Assembly: GCF_001866645.1 (NCBI RefSeq)
Contig: NZ_MLYP01000067.1
Coordinates: 1 to 61,443 of the forward strand
Direction: 5' to 3'
Source of the DNA: Streptomyces colonosanans
GTDB lineage: Bacteria > Actinomycetota > Actinomycetes > Streptomycetales > Streptomycetaceae
DNA length: 61,443 nt
Positions 26,018-35,532 of the stretch are shown piece by piece. Position 1 is the stretch's first letter, and the number at the start of each line of letters is the position of its first letter. Made by a program: the position numbers and the translations under genes. The notes under the pieces are model-generated. The model was not told the DNA's origin, made no database searches, and saw nothing but the letters and a program-made list of their open reading frames with translations.

Positions 26018-26043
26018 AACTCACCCACTAGAGTAGGTGAGTT
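26018..26043. promoter_or_regulatory. Inverted repeat, candidate operator of the XRE gene
   Basis: AACTCACC (26018-26025) and GGTGAGTT (26036-26043) form a perfect 8-bp inverted repeat around CACTAGAGTA. It lies about 60 bases upstream of the XRE start and overlaps a possible -10 (TACTCT on the minus strand). The half-site GGTGAGTT also appears upstream of the second XRE gene at 59638-59645. Confidence 0.45.
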
Positions 26044-26191
26044 GGGCGAGAGCGGCCAGACCTCTGCTGTCTGACACATGTCTCTTCGACGTGGTCGCGT
26101 GCGATGTAGACCGTAGAAAAACTGTGCCGTAAAAGGCAAATCCATAAATGAGCCTATGTGGGCGTATTTGCACGAAATAAGCCATACATAA

Positions 26192-26229
26192 ACGAGCCCC
26201 CGTGGTGAATTTTCACCACGGGGGCTCGT
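26192..26229. terminator. Strong hairpin terminator
   Basis: ACGAGCCCCCGTGGTGAA (26192-26209) pairs perfectly with TTCACCACGGGGGCTCGT (26212-26229). It follows the small membrane gene next to the PiT transporter and sits in the only AT-richer stretch of this area (26100-26215). Confidence 0.8.
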
Positions 26230-26268
26230 GTGAGTGTCCGGGGCGGCTGCCGAGCCGCCCGCGCAGTC

Positions 26269-26484
26269 TCAGGCGACGATCAGATAGATCCCGTACGCCA
26301 CCGCGGCCGCGCACGCGGCGAAGCAGGCGTAGGCGCCGGTGACCGCCAGAGCGGCCGTGCCGCCCTCGGCCGATTCCTTCTTGGTGAGGCCCACGACGCC
26401 CAGGGTGAACAGGCCCACCAGGGCCACGGTGACCACGAGGCTGACGCCGAAGACGGAGCCGAGTGCTGCCCAGTCGATTTTCAT
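26269..26484 (-). CDS. Small membrane protein downstream of the phosphate transporter
   Basis: A 71-residue protein with two hydrophobic helices (~10-33 and ~46-70) separated by a short charged loop (TKKESAEGG). It follows the PiT gene by 12 bases in the same direction, so it is co-transcribed. No family recognised; from memory, a small membrane protein commonly follows this PiT gene in Streptomyces. Confidence 0.8.
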   Translation of the reverse strand: MKIDWAALGSVFGVSLVVTVALVGLFTLGVVGLTKKESAEGGTAALAVTGAYACFAACAAAVAYGIYLIVA

Positions 26485-26496
26485 GGTGGTGATTCC

Positions 26497-27768
26497 TTAA
26501 ACCGTCGCGGCGCGGTTCGGTTCCGCGGAGGTTCCGGCGTCGGGGGACGGGATCGTGGTCTTCAGATCGGCGGTGGCGTCCACCGGGGCGTCGGCCGTCG
26601 CGACCGGGCCCGCCGGCGGCGGGGTCACCGCGGCGACCGCCGCCGTGACGACGCCCGCGGACTCCGGCTCGATCTCGTGGATGTTGTCGCTCGTGACCGG
26701 CTTGCGGCGGGACAGGGCCCAGATGACGGTGGAGCCGGCGATCAGCAGGACACCGGTGACGACCGTGCCCCAGGTGCCCTGCCGGGTGAGGAGTTCGGCG
26801 CCCGCGCCGACCAGGCCGGCGGCCGGAAGCGTCAGACCCCAGGCGGCGAACATCCGGGTCGCGGTGGACCAGCGGACCACGCCGCCCTTGCGGCCCATGC
26901 CCGCGCCCAGGACGGCACCGGAGCAGACCTGGGTGGTGGAGAGCGAGAAGCCGATGTGCGAGGAGGCGAGGATCGCGGTCGCGGCGCTGGTCTGGGCGGC
27001 GAAGCCCTGCTGCGGCGCCAGGTCCGTCAGGCCCTTGCCCAGGGTGTGGATGATGCGCCAGCCACCCAGGTAGGTGCCGAGTGCGATGGCCATGCCGGCC
27101 GAGACGATGACCCAGGTGGGAGGGTTCGAACCGGGGGCGAGGACGCCGCCGGTGACCAGTGCCAGCGTGATGATGCCCATCGTCTTCTGGGCGTCGTTCG
27201 TGCCGTGCGCCAGGGAGACCAGGCCTGCGGAGGCGATCTGCCCGGCGCGGTAGCCCTTCGAGGCCGCCTTCTCGTCGGTGTGGCTGGAGACGGCGTACGA
27301 CAGGCGCGTCGCCAGCATCGAGGCGAGCCCCGCCACGATCGGCGCGGCGACCGCGGGGATCAGGACCTTGGTGACGACGGTCGAACCGTTCACCGCGGAC
27401 CAGCCGGCCGAGGCGACCGCGGCGCCGATCAGGCCGCCGAAGAGGGCGTGGGAGGAACTGGAGGGAAGCCCGAGGAGCCAGGTCAGCAGGTTCCACAGGA
27501 TGGCGCCGACGAGGGCCGCGAAGATCACTTCGACGCGGATGCCCTGCTCGTTGATGATGCCGCCGGAGATCGTCTTGGCGACCTCCACGGAGAGGAAGGC
27601 GCCCACGAGGTTCAGCGTGGCGGACATCGCCACCGCCGTCTTGGGCCTCAGGGCGCCGGTCGAGATGGTCGTCGCCATCGCGTTGGCTGTGTCGTGGAAA
27701 CCGTTCGTGAAATCGAACACGAGAGCGGTGACGATCACGATTCCGAGGAGGAGCGTGATGTGTTCCAT
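26497..27768 (-). CDS. pitH: PiT family inorganic phosphate transporter
   Basis: A 423-residue multi-spanning transporter. The two signature repeats of the PiT family are present: NGFHDTANAMATTIS (residues 22-36) and SLAHGTNDAQKTMGI in the second half, plus GLPSSSSHALFGGLIGA. The C-terminal ~60 residues form an Ala/Pro/Asp-rich cytoplasmic tail. PiT proteins carry metal-phosphate with protons at low affinity. A PHO box lies 50-70 bases upstream, implying PhoP control. No DUF47/PhoU-like partner gene is adjacent, unlike many PiT loci; the partner position is taken by a 71-residue membrane protein. Confidence 0.93.
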   Translation of the reverse strand: MEHITLLLGIVIVTALVFDFTNGFHDTANAMATTISTGALRPKTAVAMSATLNLVGAFLSVEVAKTISGGIINEQGIRVEVIFAALVGAILWNLLTWLLGLPSSSSHALFGGLIGAAVASAGWSAVNGSTVVTKVLIPAVAAPIVAGLASMLATRLSYAVSSHTDEKAASKGYRAGQIASAGLVSLAHGTNDAQKTMGIITLALVTGGVLAPGSNPPTWVIVSAGMAIALGTYLGGWRIIHTLGKGLTDLAPQQGFAAQTSAATAILASSHIGFSLSTTQVCSGAVLGAGMGRKGGVVRWSTATRMFAAWGLTLPAAGLVGAGAELLTRQGTWGTVVTGVLLIAGSTVIWALSRRKPVTSDNIHEIEPESAGVVTAAVAAVTPPPAGPVATADAPVDATADLKTTIPSPDAGTSAEPNRAATV

Positions 27769-27819
27769 TTACCCAGGCTTCTGTGGGAGGTCAGTGGCTT
27801 GTGGACCCTAGGCAACCTG

Positions 27820-27837
27820 GGTGAACGGAAGGTGAAC
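27820..27837 (-). promoter_or_regulatory. PHO box (PhoP binding repeats) upstream of the PiT gene
   Basis: On the minus strand the sequence reads GTTCACCTTCCGTTCACC: two exact GTTCACC units spaced 11 bases apart, the spacing and sequence known for Streptomyces PhoP boxes. A degenerate third unit may follow (GGTTGCC). Whether PhoP activates or represses depends on its place relative to the promoter, which I cannot fix. Confidence 0.8.
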
Positions 27838-28087
27838 TGAGGCATGCCTCGAGGTGTATCCAAAGGAGTGCCGCCGTTCCGCTTGTGATGGGACAGCGAT
27901 GCCCGCCGTCTCGGACGAAGGCGGAATTTCGGCCTCCGGAGGTCTTCGAGAACCTTCCCGGGCAGTCCGGCCCGTGCCTCGCACACCCCCTTCAGCCACG
28001 CCTGAAGAGACATTGGTCACCCTGCACTCAGCCGCGGTCCGCCCTGATCACCGCCGGTACCGGAACACCGCCTGGCAGGATCACGGC

Positions 28088-28807
28088 ATGACCGAGCAGC
28101 GACGCGGGGCGCGGGACGTGCGGGAGGACGCCCAGGGCGGACGAGGGCGGGGCGGACCGGTACCGGCGGACGCGCCGGCCTCGGCGTGGGACGAGCTGGT
28201 CGCGACGGCCCGCCGCACCGTGTCCGACGGGCTGGTCGTCGGCACGTCCGGCAACGTCTCCGTACGCGTCGGCGACACCGTACTGGTCACGCCCACGGGT
28301 GTGCCCTACGAGCGGCTGACACCGGATGACGCCGTCGGAGTCGGTCTCGACGGCCGGCAGGTGCTCGGCTCCCTGCGCCCGACGAGCGAACTGCCGATGC
28401 ACCTCGCGGTCTACCGCACGACCGGAGCCCGCGCCGTCGTCCACACGCATGCCGTGCACGCGACGGCGGTCTCCACACTCGTACGGGAGCTACCGCTGAT
28501 CCACTACATGGCCGGTGCGCTCGGCGGAGCGGTCCGGGTCGCCCCGTACGCGACCTACGGCACACCGGAGCTGGCCGAGAACATGCTCCGTGCGCTGACC
28601 GGCCGCACCGCCTGCCTCCTCCAGAACCACGGCACGATCGCCTACGGGGCCTCGCTCGCCGAGGCCTACGACCGCACGGCCCAGCTGGAGTGGATGTGCC
28701 GCGTATGGCTGACGGCGTCGTCGGTGCCGGGGCTGTCGCCCGCGCTGCTCTCACCCGAGCAGGTGGCGGAGGCGGGCGAGCGGCTGCGGGGCTACGGGCA
28801 GCGGTAG
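28088..28807 (+). CDS. Class II aldolase (L-fuculose-phosphate aldolase-like)
   Basis: A 239-residue zinc-dependent class II aldolase/adducin protein. Motifs are GTSGNVSVR (phosphate binding), PTSELPMHLAVY with the catalytic Glu, HTHAVHATAVS (metal His-x-His) and QNHGTIAYG with the third metal His. It is expected to cleave a phosphorylated ketose or related substrate to dihydroxyacetone phosphate plus an aldehyde; the substrate is uncertain. The first ~30 residues are a poorly conserved charged leader. The 319 bases upstream, shared with the PiT gene, hold the PHO box and no other gene. Confidence 0.88.
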   Translation: MTEQRRGARDVREDAQGGRGRGGPVPADAPASAWDELVATARRTVSDGLVVGTSGNVSVRVGDTVLVTPTGVPYERLTPDDAVGVGLDGRQVLGSLRPTSELPMHLAVYRTTGARAVVHTHAVHATAVSTLVRELPLIHYMAGALGGAVRVAPYATYGTPELAENMLRALTGRTACLLQNHGTIAYGASLAEAYDRTAQLEWMCRVWLTASSVPGLSPALLSPEQVAEAGERLRGYGQR

Positions 28808-28849
28808 GTTCCGGTGGCCGGGCGCGCGGTCCGCCGGGAGACTGAAGGG

Positions 28850-29977
28850 GTGGGTACTGTCAAAGCGGTGGCCGCAGCCGTCACCGCAGCCATCGCCGTC
28901 GGCGCGGCCGGTGTCGTCGCGGGCCGCTACGCCAGCGACGCCGCGCTCAAGACGCCACCGGGCCGCCCGCTGCCCAGCGAACCCCGCCTCACCGTGCACT
29001 CGCTGGCCGCCGGCCAGGTCACGCTCACCCGCGATCTGGCCTCCCTGCGCCCCGGGACCTACGGCCTGTCCGGCGACGGCTCCCACGCGGTCGTCGGCCC
29101 GGTGCTGAGCACCGCACCCCACTCCGCAGACACCGTCGTACGCCGCCTGGAACGCGTCACCCACGGCACCCTCGAACCCGGCGACAAGGCCTGGCTCACC
29201 CCCAACCTGTACGTCGGTGATCCGGGCACCGCTCTCGGCCTCGACCACTCCGACATCGAGGTGCCCGGCGAACTCGGTTCCCTGCCCGCCTGGCTCGTGC
29301 CCGGCGCCCGCGAGACCTGGGTGATCACCGTGCACGGGCTCGGCACCACCCGGGAACATCCCATGAACGTCATGGAGTTCCTCAGCCGCTACCACTTCCC
29401 GGTCCTCGACCTCGCCTACCGCGGCGACCTGGGCGCGCCCCGTCCCCCGGACGGCCTGAACCGCCTCGGCGAGACCGAGTGGCGTGATGTGGACGCCGCC
29501 GTCCGCCACGCCGTGCGCCAGGGCGCCGAGCGCGTCGTCCTGCACGGCTGGTCCACCGGCGCCACCATGGCGCTGCACACCGCCGCGCACTCCGCGCTGC
29601 GCGAGCAGATCGCCGGGCTCATCCTGGACTCGCCCGTGCTCAGCTGGGAGGCCACGCTGCGCGCCCTCGCCTCGGCCCGGCACACCCCCGGCGCGCTGCT
29701 GCCGCTGGCGGTCCGCGCCGCCCAGGGCCGCACAGGTCTGTACCGCGACCGCATCCAGACGGTCGCGGACCCGGACCGCCTCCAGATACCGGTCCTGATC
29801 TTCCACGGGCCCGACGACACCATCGCCCCCTGGGGTCCCTCGCGTCGCCTCGCGCAGCGCCGCGCCGACCTGGTCACCCTGAACACGGTGCCGAACGCTC
29901 CGCACGGCGCCATGTGGAACCCGGACCCCGAGGCCTACGAAGAGGCCATGCGCCGCTTCCTGACCCCGCTGATGTGA
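28850..29977 (+). CDS. Alpha/beta hydrolase with N-terminal membrane anchor
   Basis: A 375-residue protein. An uncleaved signal-anchor or signal peptide lies at ~5-25 (AAAVTAAIAVGAAGVVAG). The hydrolase domain begins at ~155 (WVITVHGLGTTREH, the oxyanion region), has the nucleophile elbow GWSTGA (Ser), and later PVLIFHGPDDTIAP (Asp) and NAPHGAMWN (His). The substrate is unknown. The GTG at 28850 was chosen so that the hydrophobic segment is N-terminal; an ATG upstream is absent. It starts 42 bases after the aldolase stop and is probably co-transcribed with it. Confidence 0.82.
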   Translation: MGTVKAVAAAVTAAIAVGAAGVVAGRYASDAALKTPPGRPLPSEPRLTVHSLAAGQVTLTRDLASLRPGTYGLSGDGSHAVVGPVLSTAPHSADTVVRRLERVTHGTLEPGDKAWLTPNLYVGDPGTALGLDHSDIEVPGELGSLPAWLVPGARETWVITVHGLGTTREHPMNVMEFLSRYHFPVLDLAYRGDLGAPRPPDGLNRLGETEWRDVDAAVRHAVRQGAERVVLHGWSTGATMALHTAAHSALREQIAGLILDSPVLSWEATLRALASARHTPGALLPLAVRAAQGRTGLYRDRIQTVADPDRLQIPVLIFHGPDDTIAPWGPSRRLAQRRADLVTLNTVPNAPHGAMWNPDPEAYEEAMRRFLTPLM

Positions 29978-29978
29978 C

Positions 29979-29998
29979 CGCCGCCTTTGGCGGAGGGC
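29979..29998. terminator. Short hairpin after the hydrolase gene
   Basis: CCGCC (29981 region) pairs with GGCGG around a CTTT loop just after the stop of the hydrolase gene. It is short, so it is a weak terminator candidate. The rest of the gap to 30190 shows nothing else. Confidence 0.35.
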
Positions 29999-30189
29999 CC
30001 GGATGAGCTCAGGGGCTGTCCCAACCGTCCCACGCTCCCGGAAACCCGGCCGAGTGCCCCAGCGCGCCCTCTTCCGCTTAGCCCCTTTCCCGCGTCGCAC
30101 CCCTCTCCGGCGCCGTGCGTTGGCCGCCTCCTTCGCCCGACGTGACCTTCCGTTTGGGTTTTCGGACCGTCAACCGGAAGACTGCACCC

Positions 30190-31635
30190 GTGACGTCCCG
30201 TACCCCGCGCGACTCCAGGCTCCGACTCGTCAGCCCGCGGCCCCTGGCCGCCGCCCCCCGAGCGGTGACCGAACGCCGCTCACGCCGCCCTGCCCCCCGG
30301 CCGCCCGAGGGCACTCCCGCTCGCGCGGAACTCGCCAGGATGGCCCGGGTCCGCCTGGCCGACGCGGCCCGTGTCGCCTACTGGGCCGATGCCGCGCTCC
30401 GTCCGGGGCGCGAGGGCGCCGCTCCGGACGGCAAGGGCACCCTCTCCGACACCACCGCTGAACGGGCCGCCGCCGACCTCGGCCTGAGCGTCGCCCAGGT
30501 CCGCGCCGACTGGGACACCGCGCGCCTGGCCGGCCTCGTCGAGGTGCACGGCGACAGCGCCCGCCCCGGCTGGCGGCTGCGCGCCTGGAACCGCGACGAC
30601 TCCGCCGTGCTGCGCGGCTGGGTCGCTCTCTTCGACGCCTGGTCGCTCGCCTACCCCGAGCCCGAGGCGTGCGAGCACTCCGCCGTCGCCGATGTCATCT
30701 CGGCCATGCCCCAGGTGCTCTCCTTCCTGCAACTGTCCGCGGGGCCCGTCCCCGTCGAGCAGCTTCTCGACCTCCTCGAACAGCGGGTGACCGAACTGCG
30801 CACCGAGCGGTGCGAGATCCCCTACGTCCCCCGCGTCGCCCACCACCCCGAGGAAGACGAGGCGCCTCGCGTCGAATCCGTCGACGCCTCGGACCAGGGG
30901 CGCGCCAAGGACATCCGGCCGACCCCCCTCCTCGACTGGGCCCTGGACGCGCTCGCCTACGTCGGCGCCCTCACCTGTGCCGACAGGCAGGCCACCCTCA
31001 CCCCGCTCGGCAGCTGGGCGGTCTGGGTCAAGCTGGAGCAGATCTGCGTCGCCGCGCAGAGCCCCGCGGGGAACATCGAGCAGAACGCCGAGGCCATGCT
31101 GCGCGGCTGCGCTCAGCTCCGTCCGAACGCGGCCCGTGCGGAGTACCGCGCCTGGCTCGCCGCGCGGCCCGTCGGCAGTGCCGTCACCGAACTTCTGGAG
31201 GCCGCCCGCGGTGAGGACGCCCTCCTGCGCGGCCTGGCCTTCGAGGCGCTCCGCGTGGTCGGCGCCCCCGCCGAGCCCGATGTGCGCGCCGTCGCCGACG
31301 AGACGCCGCTGCGCCCCTACGCCCTGCTCTGGCTCGCCGAGCACGACGGCACCGACCCGGAGGACGCCCACGAGGTGCTCACCCGGCAGGAGGTCACCTG
31401 GCTGTGGGTCGACACCGCCGCGGCCGTCGCCGACCACGGTGAGGCCCCGCTCCTCGTGCGGCACCTGGAGTCCGCGGTGCAGCCCACCGTGCCCGCCCTC
31501 CTCGACGAGGTGCGCGCGGTCGGGCATCCGCGCACCGTGCAGGTGCTGGTCGCGCTCGCGGCCGCCCACCCGGATCCGGCGCTGGCCAAGGCCGTGCGCC
31601 GCGCCGCGTTCCAGGTCCACACCGGAGAAGGCTGA
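30190..31635 (+). CDS. Unrecognised protein with a winged-helix-like N-terminal region
   Basis: A 481-residue protein of a Streptomyces type I have no name for. After an Arg/Pro-rich N terminus, ~residues 80-140 (TAERAAADLGLSVAQVRADW, then DTARLAGLVEVHG) look like a winged helix domain. The rest is helical and acidic, with Ala/Leu-rich repeats at the C terminus (e.g. VQVLVALAAAHPDPALAKAV) resembling HEAT-like units. No membrane segment or catalytic motif. The GTG at 30190 was taken as the start (weak GGAAG site); the frame is open 25 codons further upstream. It is followed tail to tail by the VOC gene. Confidence 0.72.
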   Translation: MTSRTPRDSRLRLVSPRPLAAAPRAVTERRSRRPAPRPPEGTPARAELARMARVRLADAARVAYWADAALRPGREGAAPDGKGTLSDTTAERAAADLGLSVAQVRADWDTARLAGLVEVHGDSARPGWRLRAWNRDDSAVLRGWVALFDAWSLAYPEPEACEHSAVADVISAMPQVLSFLQLSAGPVPVEQLLDLLEQRVTELRTERCEIPYVPRVAHHPEEDEAPRVESVDASDQGRAKDIRPTPLLDWALDALAYVGALTCADRQATLTPLGSWAVWVKLEQICVAAQSPAGNIEQNAEAMLRGCAQLRPNAARAEYRAWLAARPVGSAVTELLEAARGEDALLRGLAFEALRVVGAPAEPDVRAVADETPLRPYALLWLAEHDGTDPEDAHEVLTRQEVTWLWVDTAAAVADHGEAPLLVRHLESAVQPTVPALLDEVRAVGHPRTVQVLVALAAAHPDPALAKAVRRAAFQVHTGEG

Positions 31636-31642
31636 GGCATCG

Positions 31643-32059
31643 TCAGAGAGTCGGCGTCTCTGGGGAGTAGGTGCCGAAACTCCAGATGTTGCCCTCTACG
31701 TCCCGGGCCATGTAGTCCCGAGATCCGTACTCCTGGTCCGTCGGCGGCATCAGGATCTCCGCGCCGTGCTCCACGGCCCGCCGGTGGTGTGCGTCGGCGT
31801 CGTCCACGACGACGTACACCCCGCACGGGCCCGCATTCCTCATCGCCTCGTCGAAGGGGCCGCCCCGGCCCTTCGAGCCGAGCATCACCGCTCCGCTGCC
31901 CTGCGCCAGCTCGGCGTGGAGCACCGAGCCGTCCTCGTCCTCGTACACCGACAGCTCCGTGAAGCCGAAGGCCTCCGTGAGCTGCTTGATCGCCGCGCTC
32001 GCGTCGGAATACAGCAGCGTCGGGTAGATGCTCGGACGCCTGCTGCCCATGCCCGCCAT
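31643..32059 (-). CDS. VOC (glyoxalase/bleomycin-resistance fold) protein
   Basis: A 138-residue VOC protein with two beta-alpha-beta-beta-beta modules (IYPTLLYSDASAAIKQLTEA in the first; GVYVVVDDADAHHRRAVEHG and the closing DVEGNIWSFGTY in the second). The closing pattern is the usual metal-ligand strand, although the glutamate is not certain. Function could be a dioxygenase-like, isomerase or binding role. The ATG at 32057-32059 is 10 bases after GGAGGG; an ATG three codons later is also possible. Confidence 0.85.
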   Translation of the reverse strand: MAGMGSRRPSIYPTLLYSDASAAIKQLTEAFGFTELSVYEDEDGSVLHAELAQGSGAVMLGSKGRGGPFDEAMRNAGPCGVYVVVDDADAHHRRAVEHGAEILMPPTDQEYGSRDYMARDVEGNIWSFGTYSPETPTL

Positions 32060-32224
32060 GCCGATCAGTCCCTCCGGTGTCCAGCCCGGTAGTACGGCCT
32101 GCGGCTCAGTCTCGCACCGGGCACCGACAACGGGCGGTCCCGCGATCGCCCCCGCCATGGACGGCGGGGCGAGCATCACAGCGCCGGACGCCCGCACGGA
32201 GGAAATGCGCTTGCACGGCCCCGT

Positions 32225-32230
32225 TAGACT
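32225..32230 (+). promoter_or_regulatory. -10 hexamer TAGACT directly ahead of the leader ORF
   Basis: TAGACT ends six bases before the ATG at 32237, so transcription would start on or next to that ATG, giving a leaderless message. No good -35 is seen at 17-18 bases. Confidence 0.5.
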
Positions 32231-32236
32231 GGCCCC

Positions 32237-32260
32237 ATGGCCATTCTCCTCGCGCATTAG
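32237..32260 (+). CDS. Seven-codon leader ORF (MAILLAH) upstream of the ABC-F gene
   Basis: ATG GCC ATT CTC CTC GCG CAT TAG lies 93 bases before the ABC-F start. It has no ribosome site, and the -10 TAGACT six bases upstream suggests a leaderless transcript beginning at this ATG. Antibiotic-resistance ABC-F genes are commonly controlled by stalling on short leader peptides, so this could be a sensor; that role is inference. A GC-rich hairpin repeat lies between it and the gene. Confidence 0.5.
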   Translation: MAILLAH

Positions 32261-32296
32261 ACGGCGGGAACGTCCTCAGCCGCCCATCCCGCCACC

Positions 32297-32340
32297 TTCC
32301 CCCAGGCTCGCGATGCCGCTCGAGCAGGGGGCCCAGTCCC
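32297..32340. repeat. GC-rich palindromic repeat between leader ORF and ABC-F gene
   Basis: TTCCCCCAGGCTCGCGATGC, then CGCTCGAGCAGGGGGCCCAG: a diverged copy of the element seen at 39-140 and in cobQ. The CCCCC and GGGGG arms can pair, so it forms a hairpin in the 5' part of the ABC-F message. Confidence 0.65.
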
Positions 32341-32352
32341 TGGAGTCTGTCC

Positions 32353-33951
<1,599 letters not shown>

Positions 33952-34316
33952 GCCCCCGGACCGGGTCGGTCGGTGCGACTCGACCGCATGATTGATCCAC
34001 TGCGCATGGATCATTCGGCCGATCCGTGATCCGTCATATGTGTGAGATCTCCTCGTACCGGGTGTGTCGTACACGGAAACACCGGCCGATGCCCTCCGTT
34101 CCGAGGCTCGGCCGGTGCGCGCCGCTGACCTGGTCCTTCCCGGATAAACCCGTTCGGGTGTACGGATGACATCGGGTGGAATCCCAGATTCCATTCGTGG
34201 GGACGCGCTCCTGTCGTCACATCCGTGTCGCACGGACCTTGCCGAATGGGTGGCCATCAGGCCCCCGAGGGGTGATCATGAGGGGACCAAAGCGCACTTC
34301 CCATGAGGAGGCACGG
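33952..34316. other. Intergenic region after the ABC-F gene, with inverted repeats
   Basis: 365 bases without a gene. CACCGGCCGA (34080-34089) and TCGGCCGGTG (34108-34117) form a perfect 10-bp inverted repeat, a plausible terminator. Around 33993-34013 TGATCC...GGATCA forms another short inverted repeat. The right end should hold the promoter of the small HTH gene; no confident hexamers seen. Confidence 0.5.
34080..34117. terminator. Hairpin downstream of the ABC-F gene
   Basis: Ten-base perfect inverted repeat (CACCGGCCGA / TCGGCCGGTG) with an 18-base loop, about 130 bases after the ABC-F stop. The loop is large, so a protein-binding role is also possible. Confidence 0.45.
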
Positions 34317-34538
34317 GTGGCCGAGACTCTGAAGAAGGGCAGCCGGGTGACCGGCGCCGCGCGCGACAAGCTCGCGGCAGACCTGAAGAAGAAGTACGAC
34401 TCCGGTGCGAGCATCCGGGCGCTGGCCGAAGAGACCGGCCGCTCGTATGGCTTCGTCCACCGGATGCTCAGCGAGTCGGGTGTCACGCTCCGAGGGCGTG
34501 GCGGGGCGACGCGGGGCAAGAAGGCCACGCAGGCCTGA
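34317..34538 (+). CDS. Small helix-turn-helix protein
   Basis: A 73-residue basic protein. Residues ~15-55 (ARDKLAADLKKKYDSGASIR, then ALAEETGRSYGFVHRMLSES) form a resolvase/Sigma-70-like helix-turn-helix with the GRSYGFVHRML recognition helix, followed by a Gly/Arg/Lys tail. The GTG at 34317 has a GAGGAGG site. It is a very conserved small protein in Streptomyces (from memory), probably nucleoid- or DNA-binding; its target is unknown. Confidence 0.88.
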   Translation: MAETLKKGSRVTGAARDKLAADLKKKYDSGASIRALAEETGRSYGFVHRMLSESGVTLRGRGGATRGKKATQA

Positions 34539-34668
34539 CGCCGGGCGGGCCATCGGCTTCGGTGGTGGCCACCCGGTCGGTCGGGTGACCGGCTGGGTGG
34601 TTACTGTGCAGTCACTTGTGGATGTCGTCGTCCGGCATCCTCTCCTGACCGCACCCATCGGAGGCGCC

Positions 34669-35460
34669 ATGGCTTCGCTCGACCCGGTACTCGACAAGGA
34701 CGGCGTACGGCTCACCGTCGACGAGGCGATCGCCACGGTGACGCTGACCAATCCGGCCAAGCGCAACATCCAGAGCCCGGCTCTCTGGCGGGCGCTGGCT
34801 CAGGCCGGGGGTGCGCTGCCCGGCTCCGTGCGTGTGGTCGTGATGCGCGCCGAGGGCAAGTCCTTCTCGGCCGGACTCGACCGGCAGATGTTCACGCCGG
34901 ACGGCATCGAAGGCGAACCGACCTTCATCGATATCGCACGCAGCAGCGACGCCGAACTGGACGCGACCATCGCCGAGTACCAGGAGGCGTTCACCTGGTG
35001 GCGGCGCAATGACATCGTGTCCATTGCCGCCGTGCAGGGGCATGCGATCGGTGCGGGGTTCCAGCTCGCCCTCGCCTGTGATCTGCGCGTCGTCGCAGAC
35101 GATGTGCAGTTCGCCATGCGCGAGACCAGCCTCGGTCTCGTACCGGACCTCACCGGCACGCATCCGCTGGTGAGCCTCGTCGGATACGCCCGCGCGCTGG
35201 AGATCTGCGCGACGGGCCGTTCCGTCCTGTCCGAGGAGGCCGTGAGCACGGGGCTCGCGAACATCGCCGTACCGCGCGAGCAGCTCGACGACACCGTGCG
35301 GGACTTGGCGGCCGCACTGCTCACGGCGCCCCGGGACGCCGTGATCGAGACCAAGGCCCTGCTGCGCGGAGCACAGGAGCGGTCGTACGAGGAACAGCGC
35401 GCCGCGGAGCGGGCCGCGCAGGCCCGTCGGCTGCGGGACCTGGCCGGGGTCGGCGACTGA
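34669..35460 (+). CDS. Enoyl-CoA hydratase/isomerase family protein
   Basis: A 263-residue crotonase-fold protein. The oxyanion-hole segments are visible: KSFSAGLDRQMF (~residues 60-71) and GHAIGAGFQLALACDLRVV (~121-139), then MRETSLGLVPDLTGTHPL. The position usually holding a catalytic glutamate in hydratases carries GTHPL, as in several isomerase or thioesterase members, so the exact reaction is open. The ATG follows TCGGAGGCGCC. Confidence 0.88.
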   Translation: MASLDPVLDKDGVRLTVDEAIATVTLTNPAKRNIQSPALWRALAQAGGALPGSVRVVVMRAEGKSFSAGLDRQMFTPDGIEGEPTFIDIARSSDAELDATIAEYQEAFTWWRRNDIVSIAAVQGHAIGAGFQLALACDLRVVADDVQFAMRETSLGLVPDLTGTHPLVSLVGYARALEICATGRSVLSEEAVSTGLANIAVPREQLDDTVRDLAAALLTAPRDAVIETKALLRGAQERSYEEQRAAERAAQARRLRDLAGVGD

Positions 35461-35481
35461 GACACCGGCGGCGGTCACTGG

Positions 35482-35507
35482 GCCCCGGCAGGCTGCCTGC
35501 CGGGGGC
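35482..35507. terminator. Hairpin between convergent enoyl-CoA hydratase and SDR genes
   Basis: GCCCCGGCAGG pairs with CCTGCCGGGGG almost without a loop, between two convergent stops. A bidirectional terminator is the simplest reading. Confidence 0.65.
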
Positions 35508-35532
35508 ACTAGTACCGGACGTCGCTCCTTGA

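Noticed and set aside
33952..34316. tRNA or small RNA gene
   Set aside because: Inverted repeats are present but no cloverleaf, CCA-adjacent structure or promoter/terminator pair could be made out.
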